This document shows, piece by piece, positions 10,106-18,971 of a stretch of DNA of 64,000 nt. This DNA comes from Gemmata sp051859125 (GTDB lineage: Bacteria; Planctomycetota; Planctomycetia; Gemmatales; Gemmataceae), in the NCBI RefSeq assembly GCF_051859125.1, contig NZ_JBHYGG010000280.1:26165-90164 (forward strand), given 5' to 3'. Both the position numbers and the translations under genes were made by a program. The notes below the pieces were generated by a model, which ran no database searches, had not been told where the DNA came from, and saw only the letters and a list, made by a program, of their open reading frames with translations. Numbering within the stretch: position 1 is the first letter of the stretch; every line of letters begins with the position of its first letter.

Positions 10106-13027
10106 TCACTTCTTCGCCGGCGGCCGGGCACCGACGTCCCACACGTCGGCCCCGCCCGCCGGGGCGCGCAGTACTGCGACGGTCATGCCGTCGCCCGCCC
10201 CCGCCCCCCACACGCCCGGGCCGAACGGCTCGGACGCCGGCTCCCACTTCCCGCCCGCGAGGCCGAACAGCTGGAGGCGGTCGTTCGGCACACAGGCCAG
10301 CCACCGGCCACCGCCAACTGCCGAGGGGAAGTGGGAGCCGGTGGCCAGGAACACGTCCGGCCCTGCAGCGAGCCCCGGCCGCGGGCCGGTGAGGTCCCAC
10401 AGTTGCGACCGTCGCTCGGGTCCGTAGCGGGGCAGCAGCGCGCGGCCGGCCTTGGCATCGAGTACCGGGTTGGTGGGGAACGCGGCGGCCGGGTCGAACG
10501 GGGCGATCTCCTTCGGCTCGGTGCCGGTCAGGTCCCAGAAGCGGGCGAACCCGTCGCCGTTGGCGACCACCGCCCGGTTGCCGTCGGCGCTGAACGCGAC
10601 TCGACCGAAGACGGGGTAGCTCGTCTGATCCCGCCAGCCGGCGAACTTCGGTTCCGCGCCGTCGATGCGGAACAGCGCCGTGTCCGTGTTCGTCCTCTCC
10701 ATCCACCGGCCGTCGGCCGAGAACGTGAGCCAGCCGCCGGCGTTCTCGTTGATCCGGTGGACGAGCTTCGGCGGCTTCTGGCCGACGTCCCAGAGTTGCA
10801 GGTGATTGTCGCCGAGTATGGCCAGTCGCTTGCCGTCCGGCGAGATGCCGCTGGGGTAATCCTTCTCCGCCAACTTGATCGGCAGTTCCTCGTCGCCCGC
10901 GAACTTCGCCCCCTTGACCGTCGCCCGGCGGAGCTTCCCGTCCGGCGCGGTGTACACGACCTGGTTCGCGTCGCCGGCCACCAGGACGGGGGTCTCCTTC
11001 GCCCGCTCCTTCACCTGCACGAGCCGCGGCGTCCCGTCCGTCAGGTCGAACAGGCCGATCGGGTCGTCGTGACTGATTGCCACGAGCGCCCGCCCGCCCT
11101 CGCATAGGACGGTGCTAAAGACGCCGTTCCACCCCTTGCCGTCCGGTCGGTTCGGGAGGGTGTGAACGGTCGCAACGGGCTCGGGCCCGGACAGGTCGTA
11201 CACGGCCAGCCGGCTGCCGATGGAGCACACGAGCCGACGGCCGTCCGGGGTGAAGTGGAGTGAACCGTTGTGGTAGTCGCCTTCCGTCAGCCGCCACTTG
11301 GCCGCACCGGTGGCCGCGTCCCAGATGATGAGGCTGTCGCCCCTGCACGCCGCCCGCGTGGCGGCCAGCTTGCCGTCGGCGGAGATCGCCGCGGAGAAGA
11401 CGGGCCCCCAGTGCCGCCGGGCGTGGGTGCCGATCACCGCGACGAGTTCCCTCGGCTGCCAGCCGAACCGCTCGGCCGCGGGAATCTCCTTCGCGTCGAG
11501 CGTGTCGAACGGCGACTGCCCGGCCGGGACCGGCTTCCACTCCGGGCCCGGCTGCCACGTGGCCGGGCCGACTGCTGCCACCTTCTTTGTGCCCTTCTCG
11601 ACCGGGACCGCGGCTCCGTCCGGCACCTGGACCTCGGCTACCGTGCCGTCCTTCTTTCCGGTATTCATGATGACGCCCGCCGCAACCGCGACCGTGCCGG
11701 CCAGCGCGAGCAGTGCGGCGACCAGCAGCACCGGCCCGCGCTTCCCCCGGGCCGGGCGGGGCACCGGCGCTTCTTCGGTCGGCGTGGGCTCACCGCGAAC
11801 TGCCGAGGCGGCGACCGATGCAAAGGAGTGATCCGGCTCCGTGTCCGCGATGCACTCCCACGGGTCGGCGGCGGTCGCCGCCGGGGCGTACATCACCGGG
11901 ACCGGGAGCGTCTGGTTCATCCCCGCCCCGACCGCCCGCAGGGCGTCGGCCGCCGCCTCGGCACTCGCGGGCCGGTGCCCGGGGTCCTTGGCCAGGAGCC
12001 GCATCGTGAGGGCGTCGAGGTCGGCCGGCACCTGCGGGTTCAGATCCGCCGGCCGGGGCGGGTGGTGCGTGGTCACCGACACCAGGATCGCCGGAGTGTT
12101 CTTGCCCGCGAAGGGCGGGCGGCCCGCGAGCATCTGGTACAGCACGACGCCGAGGCTGAACAGGTCCGTGCGGGCGTCCACGGGCTCGCCGGTGGCCTGC
12201 TCGGGTGACATGTACGCCGGGGTGCCGACGATCGCCCCCTGCTGGGTCACCGCGTCCCCGCCGTCCCCGTCCGACTCCGCGCGGGCGAGCCCGAAGTCGA
12301 GGACCTTGACGCCGAGCCGCTTCCCCTCGAGCCAGATGTTGGCCGGCTTGATGTCGCGGTGGACGAGACCCTGCTCGTGCGCCGCGGCGAGCCCCTCGGC
12401 CACCTCGCGCGCGATCCGCACGGCCTCGCCGACGGGCACGTGCGGGTTGGCCCGGAGCGCGTCGCCGAGGGTCTGCCCCTTGAGGAGCGGCATGGTGATG
12501 AGGGCGACGTCGCCGACCTCGGCGACCTGGTAGATCGCGATGACGTGGGGGTGCTCGACGGCCGCCTGGGACCGGGCCTCGCGGAGGAACCGGGCCTTCG
12601 CGGTCGGGTGGCTGGCGAACTGCGGGAGCATCACCTTGAGCGCGAGTTGCCGGCGCAGGGCCGGGTCCTCGGCCCGGAACACGACCCCCATGCCGCCCGC
12701 ACCCAGCACGCCCAGCACCCGGTATGGCCCGAGGCGGCCGATCTCGTCGGGCCGCTGCGGCGGGGCCAGGAACGGGAACTCGGCCGACGGGGGCGGGCCG
12801 CTCGGCCCGGCGAGGGTCTCGTCCGTGAGGTCGCCGCGGGAGCCGGCGACGATCGAGGCGGTTTCCGGGAACGCCGAGGACGGTGAGGGGCTCGTCTGCT
12901 CGGTGGCGCCGGAGTCGAGCGGGAACCTGCCGCCGCACTCGGGGCAGGTCGCGACGGCCGCCCCCGGCGCCACGGTGACTCGGATTGTGGCGCGGCACGC
13001 GGGGCAGACGACGGCCTGGGCGAGCAT
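10106..13027 (-). CDS. Zinc-ribbon Ser/Thr protein kinase with transmembrane segment and WD40 propeller
   Basis: A 973-residue product. Residues 8-35 form a zinc ribbon of two CPxC pairs (CPAC, CPEC). The kinase domain at about 95-360 has GAGGMG, the ALKVM lysine, HRDIKPAN, DFGLAR and YMSPEQ, all intact. A membrane segment follows near residue 430, and then a WD40-like propeller with repeated SPDG/SADG and WDV/WDL signatures. The kinase would therefore be cytoplasmic and the propeller outside. The last repeat breaks off at WDVGARPPAKK followed by TGA, where an earlier repeat has WDVGQKPPKLVHRINENAGG. Nonsense truncation or stop readthrough into the LRR frame at 8384-10078 is therefore likely. 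Such kinases are abundant in Gemmataceae; targets are unknown. Confidence 0.88.
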   Translation of the reverse strand: MLAQAVVCPACRATIRVTVAPGAAVATCPECGGRFPLDSGATEQTSPSPSSAFPETASIVAGSRGDLTDETLAGPSGPPPSAEFPFLAPPQRPDEIGRLGPYRVLGVLGAGGMGVVFRAEDPALRRQLALKVMLPQFASHPTAKARFLREARSQAAVEHPHVIAIYQVAEVGDVALITMPLLKGQTLGDALRANPHVPVGEAVRIAREVAEGLAAAHEQGLVHRDIKPANIWLEGKRLGVKVLDFGLARAESDGDGGDAVTQQGAIVGTPAYMSPEQATGEPVDARTDLFSLGVVLYQMLAGRPPFAGKNTPAILVSVTTHHPPRPADLNPQVPADLDALTMRLLAKDPGHRPASAEAAADALRAVGAGMNQTLPVPVMYAPAATAADPWECIADTEPDHSFASVAASAVRGEPTPTEEAPVPRPARGKRGPVLLVAALLALAGTVAVAAGVIMNTGKKDGTVAEVQVPDGAAVPVEKGTKKVAAVGPATWQPGPEWKPVPAGQSPFDTLDAKEIPAAERFGWQPRELVAVIGTHARRHWGPVFSAAISADGKLAATRAACRGDSLIIWDAATGAAKWRLTEGDYHNGSLHFTPDGRRLVCSIGSRLAVYDLSGPEPVATVHTLPNRPDGKGWNGVFSTVLCEGGRALVAISHDDPIGLFDLTDGTPRLVQVKERAKETPVLVAGDANQVVYTAPDGKLRRATVKGAKFAGDEELPIKLAEKDYPSGISPDGKRLAILGDNHLQLWDVGQKPPKLVHRINENAGGWLTFSADGRWMERTNTDTALFRIDGAEPKFAGWRDQTSYPVFGRVAFSADGNRAVVANGDGFARFWDLTGTEPKEIAPFDPAAAFPTNPVLDAKAGRALLPRYGPERRSQLWDLTGPRPGLAAGPDVFLATGSHFPSAVGGGRWLACVPNDRLQLFGLAGGKWEPASEPFGPGVWGAGAGDGMTVAVLRAPAGGADVWDVGARPPAKK

Positions 13028-13279
13028 GTCCGGCCCCGGAGGGAGAGGAGGTGTGGAACCGCCTCATTCTGCGCCCGCCCGGGGGCCGCGGCAAGAACAT
13101 CTCCCGGCGTTCATGACAGGTGCGACGGGCGTTGTCGGCGGTCCGACACAGTGGGCGGACCGGACAACAGTAGGCGCCGCGCTCGCCGCACCCGACACTT
13201 CGAACGCGGCCGGGGTAGTTCCTGGGTAGGGAGGAAGCCGCGGCACACGCCGCGGGCGGCCCCCACCGAGGTGCTCCGT

Positions 13280-13528
13280 ATGGGCCCGCCCCCGCACGTC
13301 CCGACCGACCCGGCCCGGCTCTCCCCCGCGGACCGCACCCGCGCCGTCGCCGCGCTCCTCGCCGCCGGCCTGCTCCGCCTCGCGTTGCCCACTCACCCCG
13401 CCGGTTCTGACCCCGCAGAACCCTCGAAATTCCGCACGAACGACCTTGCGGTGCGGTGCGGGACGAGCGTCACTGCCCGCGCCGGTGACGGCACCGAGAG
13501 CACCAGATTCCCAGTAGACCGTCGATGA
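13280..13528 (+). CDS. Small hypothetical protein next to a decayed DUF2924 gene
   Basis: An 82-residue frame starting at an ATG. The N-terminus reads HVPTDPARLSPADRTRAVAA, a helix-like region of the kind I associate with short proteins encoded just upstream of DUF2924 and recombinase genes in planctomycetes; that association is from memory. The C-terminal half is low complexity. The stop at 13526-13528 lies just before the DUF2924 remnant, which fits a small recombinase-linked cassette that has lost its recombinase. No membrane segment or catalytic motif is visible. It may be non-functional given the state of its neighbour. Confidence 0.4.
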   Translation: MGPPPHVPTDPARLSPADRTRAVAALLAAGLLRLALPTHPAGSDPAEPSKFRTNDLAVRCGTSVTARAGDGTESTRFPVDRR

Positions 13529-13540
13529 GCGTACACGTCA

Positions 13541-14084
13541 CGGGAGGTCGCCGCGCTCCAGCGTCTCACCACCAAGCAACTCCGGCCGCACGTGGCTGGT
13601 CCGCCGCATCGCGTGGCGGCTCCAGTGCCTCGCCCAAGCGGGCTCTCGGACCGCGCGAGAGGGGGCGACCGAGTTGGCGTGCGACGCGTACCTCCGCCTC
13701 AACCCGCCGTTAACGCCCGCACCGGCACCGACGACCGCACCGACCGCAGTGGCCACGAGCCACACGGTGACGCTCGCCGTCGGGCCGGGCCCGGACCGCC
13801 GGCTCCCGCCCCCGGGCACGGTCCTCGCCCGGCCGTACAAGGGGGGCACGGTCCGGGTCACGGTCCTCGCCACCGAGTTCGCGTTCGAGGGCGCGGCGCA
13901 CGGGTCCCTGAGCGCCGCGGCCAGGGCCGCCACCGCCACCCACTGCAACGGGTTCCTGTTCTTCCGACTCCACACGAAGGGGGCCGCGGCTCGCGTAGAT
14001 ATCGGTTTTGAACCGGACGGGCGTGGACATCCTTTTCGTACACGACGGAAGAATCTGGTGGCCGGGCGAACGGCTGCCATCTAA
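13541..14084 (+). pseudogene. DUF2924 family gene, frameshifted
   Basis: Two pieces of one DUF2924 protein lie in different frames. From 13541 one frame reads REVAALQRLTTKQLR. From 13593 the next frame reads WLVRRIAWRLQ, then a run to DAYLRLNPP, then LPPPGTVLARPYKG, VTVLATEFAFEG and ATHCNGFLFFRL, which are the family landmarks in the correct order. About 14 residues expected between LR and WLV are missing, and the frame changes there, so a small deletion is likely. The frame closes with TAA at 14082-14084. DUF2924 genes commonly accompany site-specific recombinases in mobile elements; none is left here. Confidence 0.65.
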
Positions 14085-14147
14085 CATCTTGTCAACAGGG
14101 CACCTGTCACCGAATCGCAGGCGGACCGCTCTTGCCAAGGGTGCAAA

Positions 14148-15206
14148 ATGAGCCGTCGTTCCGGGTTCACGCTGATCGAGCTACTGGTGGTGATCGCGAT
14201 CATCGCCGTCCTGATCGGTCTGCTGTTGCCGGCCGTCCAGAAGGTCCGCGAGGCCGCCGCCCGCGCCCAGTGCCAGAACAACCTCAAGCAACTCGGGATC
14301 GCGTACCACAGCTACGCCTCGGCCAACAACAACAAGATCCCGCCCTCGGGCGTCCGGGGCACGTGGCTCGGCGGCCTCCAGGCGGTCAAGCACGGCTGGG
14401 GTACGTTCCTGCTGGCGCAACTGGAACAGGAGAACGTGTTCCGCCTGTACCGCTGGGAAGAAGACCAGGCAAGCGCGAACAACCAGCCGCTCATACTGAC
14501 CAATCTCAAGGTGATGCGGTGCCCGTCCAGTCCCGACACCAGGCAGGACTACGAGTACAACTCGTCGTCCACAGGGATCCTTTTGGCACCCGCCAACCGG
14601 TGGAAGGCCGCGGTCGGGGACTACATGCCGTGTCAGGGCTTCCGGACGGAGGCTTGGGACCTATTCGGCAAGCAGCCGCACTCGAGCCAGGCGACGCTGC
14701 TCGACGGCACGAACGACAAGTACATCCGCATCTGCGCCCAGAACATCGCGGAGTACACCCCGCTGCTCTCCATCACCGACGGGCTGTCGAGCACGATCCT
14801 GCTGGGTGAGGGGTCGATGCGGCCGCGGTTCATGATCCTGCGGAAGGACGTGACCGACGACCCGGCCCGACAGGGCAACATCGGCACCCCCGGGAACCCG
14901 ACCGCGTCGGCCCCCACCCCCCAGGGGCACCCCAACCTCGGCGTGGGCATGCACATTAGTCACGCGGGGTGGTCCGACGCGCTGTCCGCGTTCCAGTTGT
15001 TCGGGTCCACCGCCGACGGCGTCGGCCAGCCCGGCCCGTTCGCAATCAACAGGACCAACGACCACAACTACTACAGCTTCCACACCGGCGGTGCCAACTT
15101 CCTCCTCGCCGACGGCTCGGTGCGGTTCCTGAACGAGGGCACCCCGACGAGCCTGCTAATCGACCTGAACACGAAGGCGTACGGGGAAGTGGCCACCCTG
15201 GACTAA
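14148..15206 (+). CDS. DUF1559 pseudopilin-like protein (first copy)
   Basis: A 352-residue protein with the prepilin-type N-terminus GFTLIELLVVIAIIAVLIGL, which serves as leader-peptidase site, membrane helix and assembly surface. The DUF1559 region follows, and near the C-terminus comes the H-x9-DG motif (HTGGANFLLADGS). The family is hugely expanded in planctomycetes and resembles type II secretion or type IV pilin minor subunits. A function for any single member is unknown. The next gene, 12 bp downstream, is a small lipoprotein, a pairing repeated at 20138-21595. Confidence 0.92.
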   Translation: MSRRSGFTLIELLVVIAIIAVLIGLLLPAVQKVREAAARAQCQNNLKQLGIAYHSYASANNNKIPPSGVRGTWLGGLQAVKHGWGTFLLAQLEQENVFRLYRWEEDQASANNQPLILTNLKVMRCPSSPDTRQDYEYNSSSTGILLAPANRWKAAVGDYMPCQGFRTEAWDLFGKQPHSSQATLLDGTNDKYIRICAQNIAEYTPLLSITDGLSSTILLGEGSMRPRFMILRKDVTDDPARQGNIGTPGNPTASAPTPQGHPNLGVGMHISHAGWSDALSAFQLFGSTADGVGQPGPFAINRTNDHNYYSFHTGGANFLLADGSVRFLNEGTPTSLLIDLNTKAYGEVATLD

Positions 15207-15218
15207 TACGAGGTTCCC

Positions 15219-15650
15219 GTGATCCGAATGCGCCTCCGCACGGCCCGGGTGGTCGTCGTCCTCGCCGTTCTGTTTGCCGTCGGGTGCGCGAGCGGCGACG
15301 GCCGGGTCCCGGTCAATAAGACCACCGGTCGGCTGGAATGGCCCGGCCACACCGTGCTCGGGCTGATGGTGGTGCTCCACCCGACCGACCCGGCCGCCCC
15401 CAAGCTGCCGGCGCAGTTGACCGGGGTCGTGCAGGCCGACGGCACCTTCGCGGTCGCCTGCTACGACATGACCGACGGCGCCCCGGCCGGCGAGTACGTG
15501 GTCACCATCCGCGAGGCCCCGCTCCCGGACGACAGGCCGGGTCCGAAGTTGCCCCCGGCCAAGTACCGCGACGCGAAGACGTCGCCCCTGCGGGTGACAG
15601 TCGAGAAGAAGTCGGTGAACGAACTCGCCCCGCTCACCATCACCAACTGA
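15219..15650 (+). CDS. Small lipoprotein with carboxypeptidase-regulatory-like fold (DUF1559-linked)
   Basis: A 143-residue exported protein. It has a basic N-terminus, a hydrophobic stretch and the lipobox-like FAVGC near residue 23. The rest is a beta-rich region with DGTF and GEYVVTI elements, typical of transthyretin or carboxypeptidase-regulatory-like domains often encoded directly after DUF1559 genes in planctomycetes. The GTG at 15219 is preceded by GAGG at a good distance. An ATG nine bases later is the alternative. It is probably co-transcribed with the DUF1559 gene upstream. Function unknown. Confidence 0.75.
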   Translation: MIRMRLRTARVVVVLAVLFAVGCASGDGRVPVNKTTGRLEWPGHTVLGLMVVLHPTDPAAPKLPAQLTGVVQADGTFAVACYDMTDGAPAGEYVVTIREAPLPDDRPGPKLPPAKYRDAKTSPLRVTVEKKSVNELAPLTITN

Positions 15651-15669
15651 CCCCTTCCAGAGCACGCAC

Positions 15670-16293
15670 ATGCCGGGCTTGACCGTGATCGGGCAACCGG
15701 TCGCCTTTCACATGGCGGTCAACGTCACCGACCTGGACCGGGCGGTCGCGTTCTACCGCGTCCTGTTCGGCACCCCGCCGGTCAAGTGCCACGCGGACTA
15801 CGCCAAGTTCGAGCCCGCCGACCCGCCCGTGGTCTTCACACTGATGCCCGGCGCGGCCCGGCCCGGCGGGGTCGTGTCGCACCTCGGCCTCCGGCTCGCG
15901 TCCGAGGCCGCGGTCCGGGCCGTCCAGCGGCGGCTGGAGGCGGCCGGGGTCCGCACCCGCGAGCAGAACGGGACCCGCGGGTGCTACGCGGTCCAGACCA
16001 AGGTGTGGGTCGAGGACCCGGACGGCAACCCGTGGGAGATCTACATCGTCACCGGCGACCTCACGGGGGCGGACGTGACCGGGGGGTGCATGGGCGGGTC
16101 CGCCGCGTGCGGCGGCGGGGCCGGCGGGGTGGTCGTGTACCGGGGGCCGTTCCGGGAGCTGGCCGACGGCTCCGGGCGGGTGTTCCCCCGGGGCGAACCG
16201 GTGCCCGTGCCCGCCGACTTATGGGAGTCGCTCCGCCAGGGGCCGGCCGCGGACCAGTTCGTCTTCGCGACCCCGCCCGGTGCCGGGCACTAA
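15670..16293 (+). CDS. ArsI/CadI-like VOC family protein
   Basis: A 207-residue protein with one VOC (glyoxalase-fold) domain at about residues 10-130. The three expected metal ligands are visible: His in AFHMAVNV, His in VSHLGLRL and Glu in WEIYIV. It resembles ArsI C-As lyase and CadI. It has GCYAVQTK where ArsI has a Cys-Cys pair, so one of the two arsenic-binding cysteines is missing. A Gly/Cys-rich linker leads to a short C-terminal element (YRGPFREL, FPRGEPVPV) that recurs at the end of the next gene and resembles, from memory, the tail of some ArsM methyltransferases. It lies 26 bp before its paralogue. A role in organoarsenical or metal stress is inference; no ArsR is seen. Confidence 0.7.
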   Translation: MPGLTVIGQPVAFHMAVNVTDLDRAVAFYRVLFGTPPVKCHADYAKFEPADPPVVFTLMPGAARPGGVVSHLGLRLASEAAVRAVQRRLEAAGVRTREQNGTRGCYAVQTKVWVEDPDGNPWEIYIVTGDLTGADVTGGCMGGSAACGGGAGGVVVYRGPFRELADGSGRVFPRGEPVPVPADLWESLRQGPAADQFVFATPPGAGH

Positions 16294-16318
16294 CCGAACT
16301 TCCCACCCGGAGCCCGCG

Positions 16319-17380
16319 ATGAGCGCCGTTCTCGCACCGGTTACCCCGGCGACGACCCCGAAGTTCCACTTCAGCCTGTGGGTCACGGACCTCGCGCGAA
16401 CGGTCGCGTTCTACCGCGTGCTGTTCGGGCACGAGCCGCACAAGCACTACGCGGACTACGCGAAGTTCGAACTCGCCGACCCGCCCCTCGTGCTCTCGTT
16501 CCTGCCCCAGCCGGCCCCGCGGGGTGCGTCGCTGAACCACGCCGGGCTGCGGCTCCCGGACGCGGCCGGGCTGGTCGAGGTGCAACGGCGGCTCGAGCGG
16601 GCCGGGTTCCCGACCGTCCGCGAGGACGGCGTGGAGTGCTGCTACGCGCTGCAGACCAAGTTCTGGGTGACCGACCCGGACGGGGTGCCGTGGGAGGTCT
16701 ACACGGTCCACGGGAACATCGGGCACTACGGCCGGGAGCGCACGACCTCGCCCGCCGCCGTTTCGCCGGCCCCGGCCGCGGTCCCGGTGCCACCGGCGAC
16801 TCGGGCGGCCTGGACCCACACGCTGCCCGACCCGTTCCCCGAGCGGCTCCCCCTCGTCGACGGCTCGCTCGACGAGGTGGCTCTCCTCAACACCTTCAAC
16901 GCGGCCGGCGGCCGCGCGGCGTTCGCGGCCGCCCTCGCCGAGGCGGCCCGGGTACTCCGCCCCGGGGGCAAGCTGACCGTCCGCGGGCTCGTCGGGGACC
17001 GGCCGTACCCCGGCACCCCGGATTTTCCGGGGCTCTCCGCCAAGTACCGGTACGTCCCGGTCCCGGCCGAGCCGTTTTCAGCGATTACCGCCGCCGGGTT
17101 CCGTGGCACCGAGGTCGAGACCTGGAAGGACGTGGGGTGCGTCGCGGACACGACCGGGGTCCGGTTCCGGGTAGTCGCGGCGACCGCCACGAAGCCCCCC
17201 GCCGACGCGGGGGACCGGCCCGCGGTGGCCGCGCGGTACGACGGGCCGTTCGCGTCGCTGACCGATGACGACGGGACGGTGTTCCCGCGGGGCACGCCGG
17301 TGCCCGTGTCCGCGGCCCGCGCCGAGGCGATCCGCACCGGTCCAGTGGGTCCGTCCTTCACCTTCGCCCCTCTGAGTTGA
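16319..17380 (+). CDS. ArsI-like VOC domain fused to methyltransferase-like region
   Basis: A 353-residue fusion. Residues 14-125 are a VOC domain closely related to the preceding gene product, with His in FHFSLWV, His in LNHAGLRL and Glu in WEVYTV. It also has the vicinal pair in ECCYALQTKFW that marks ArsI-type C-As lyases. Residues about 155-300 look like the second half of a SAM methyltransferase (LRPGGKLTV, then AAGFRGTEVE), but the glycine-rich SAM motif I is absent. The end carries the same YDGPFASL and FPRGTPVPV element as its neighbour. I infer an enzyme acting on methylated or aryl arsenicals, with a degenerate ArsM-like appendage. It is followed directly by an MFS transporter gene. 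Confidence 0.7.
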   Translation: MSAVLAPVTPATTPKFHFSLWVTDLARTVAFYRVLFGHEPHKHYADYAKFELADPPLVLSFLPQPAPRGASLNHAGLRLPDAAGLVEVQRRLERAGFPTVREDGVECCYALQTKFWVTDPDGVPWEVYTVHGNIGHYGRERTTSPAAVSPAPAAVPVPPATRAAWTHTLPDPFPERLPLVDGSLDEVALLNTFNAAGGRAAFAAALAEAARVLRPGGKLTVRGLVGDRPYPGTPDFPGLSAKYRYVPVPAEPFSAITAAGFRGTEVETWKDVGCVADTTGVRFRVVAATATKPPADAGDRPAVAARYDGPFASLTDDDGTVFPRGTPVPVSAARAEAIRTGPVGPSFTFAPLS

Positions 17381-17415
17381 GCCGGGCCGCCCACGTACCC
17401 ACGGACCCCGAACGC

Positions 17416-18705
17416 ATGAGTGCCGCAGCGCCCGAGCCGCCCGCGCCGCACGCCCGGGCCGAGCTCCCGGCGCTCGCCAGTTGGACCAACCTGGCGGTCG
17501 CGGCCCTGATCTACGTCTGCACGAACCCGGGCCGGACCCAGTACATGGGGGTCATCACCGAGCCCCTCCTGGACGAGTTCCGCCTCACCCGGACCGCGTA
17601 CGGGCAGCTCAACTTCTGGGCGACGATGACCGTCGCCGCCCTGTCGGTCGGGTTCGGCACCCTGTTGGACCGGCTGGGCGTGTACCGGGCGGCGTGGTCG
17701 ATGACCGCACTCACCGCCGGGGCCACCGCCCTCACAGCACTGGCCGGCGGCCCGTGGGCGCTGTTCGCGACCATCACCCTGGCCCGGCTGTTCGGCCAGG
17801 GCGTCCTCGCGGTCGCGAGTACGAGTCTGCTGGGCAAGTCGTTCCGGCCGCGGTTCGCTCCGCTCGCCGCGGCCGTGTACCTGGCGCTTACCGCGGTCCT
17901 GTACGCGGGCGTGCTCCAGTGGGTCCGGGTGGGGCTCGTGGACCTCGGGTGGACGTGGCGGGGCGTGTGGCTCGTCCTCGCCGGGGGGATGGGGTGCGCG
18001 GCCGTGATCTCGATGGTGTTCGTGACCCCGCCGGCGGTCCCGCCCCCGGACCGGGCCGCGATGAGGTCAACGACCGGCGGCGACCGCACCGTGTGGCAGG
18101 CGGTGCGGCACCCACTGTTCATCGTCTTCGGCCTGTTCTGCCTGGTGAACGGCACGGCCGTGAAGGGCATGGACGTGTTCCTGGAGTCGCTGCTCAAGGA
18201 CCGCGGGTTCGGCAGGGAGGTGTTCTTCGACTCGCTGGTGCTCGGGGTGCTGTCCCTGGTCGTGTTCAAGTTCGGGGTCGCGTGGCTGTGCCACCGGTGG
18301 TCGATCGGGGCGGTGCTGGCGCTGGGGATGCTCCTGTCGGCCGGGGTCGTGGGGAGCGTCTCGCTGCTGGACACGGCCCGGGACGTGTACGTGTGGTCGC
18401 TGCTGAAGTCGCTGGCGTGGTCGGTGTACGTGGTCGTGTACTTCTCGATCTGGGCGTACGCCTTCGGGCGGCGGGACCTGGCCCAGATCCAGGGCGCGAT
18501 CCACGTCGTCACCATCACCTCGTCCGGGCTCGGCCCGCTGCTGCTGGGCGTATGCCGGGACCAACTCGGCTCCTACCTCCCGGTCCTCCACGCCTTCGCG
18601 GCCGGCATCTTCGTCCTCGGCGTAACGATGCTGTTCGTGAGGGTCCCGTGCGCGGACCCGGGGGCGGCCCCGGCGACAGGCGCAGGCGACCCCGCTTCGC
18701 CATGA
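17416..18705 (+). CDS. MFS transporter linked to the ArsI-like genes
   Basis: About 429 residues from the ATG at 17416. An in-frame TTG at 17377 overlaps the previous stop and is the longer alternative. Roughly twelve hydrophobic segments and a central charged loop (near DRAAMRSTTGGD) show a major facilitator transporter. The gene follows the VOC-methyltransferase fusion by about 35 bp in the same direction, so the three genes probably form one operon. By analogy with arsenic operons, where MFS carriers such as ArsJ export organoarsenicals, it may export the product of the VOC enzymes. The substrate cannot be read from the sequence. Confidence 0.78.
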   Translation: MSAAAPEPPAPHARAELPALASWTNLAVAALIYVCTNPGRTQYMGVITEPLLDEFRLTRTAYGQLNFWATMTVAALSVGFGTLLDRLGVYRAAWSMTALTAGATALTALAGGPWALFATITLARLFGQGVLAVASTSLLGKSFRPRFAPLAAAVYLALTAVLYAGVLQWVRVGLVDLGWTWRGVWLVLAGGMGCAAVISMVFVTPPAVPPPDRAAMRSTTGGDRTVWQAVRHPLFIVFGLFCLVNGTAVKGMDVFLESLLKDRGFGREVFFDSLVLGVLSLVVFKFGVAWLCHRWSIGAVLALGMLLSAGVVGSVSLLDTARDVYVWSLLKSLAWSVYVVVYFSIWAYAFGRRDLAQIQGAIHVVTITSSGLGPLLLGVCRDQLGSYLPVLHAFAAGIFVLGVTMLFVRVPCADPGAAPATGAGDPASP

Positions 18706-18971
18706 CCACCCGGGGAGCCTCGAGGATTTTGCTGTCCCCTCCCGACAATCGGACAAGCCGCCTCGGCTCTGCCGGAGCAGAAGACCTTTCGAACTTTCAC
18801 GGGCGAACACGGGCGCGTGTTTCTCGCATGAGGACCTCACCGTCCAAGGGGATTTCTAGGCGACCGCGGGAGTGTGGACCCATCGTGGTCTCGAGCACTA
18901 CCGGTCCGGGTGTAACACTGCTCCAACACTGAGGTGCTACCCGGACCTGCTCGCACGGAGTAACCCCACCG

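Noticed and set aside
10100..10108. Selenocysteine at the TGA between the kinase and LRR frames
   Set aside because: The residue falls in a loop of a propeller repeat, no catalytic role is expected there, and I saw no convincing hairpin right after the codon.
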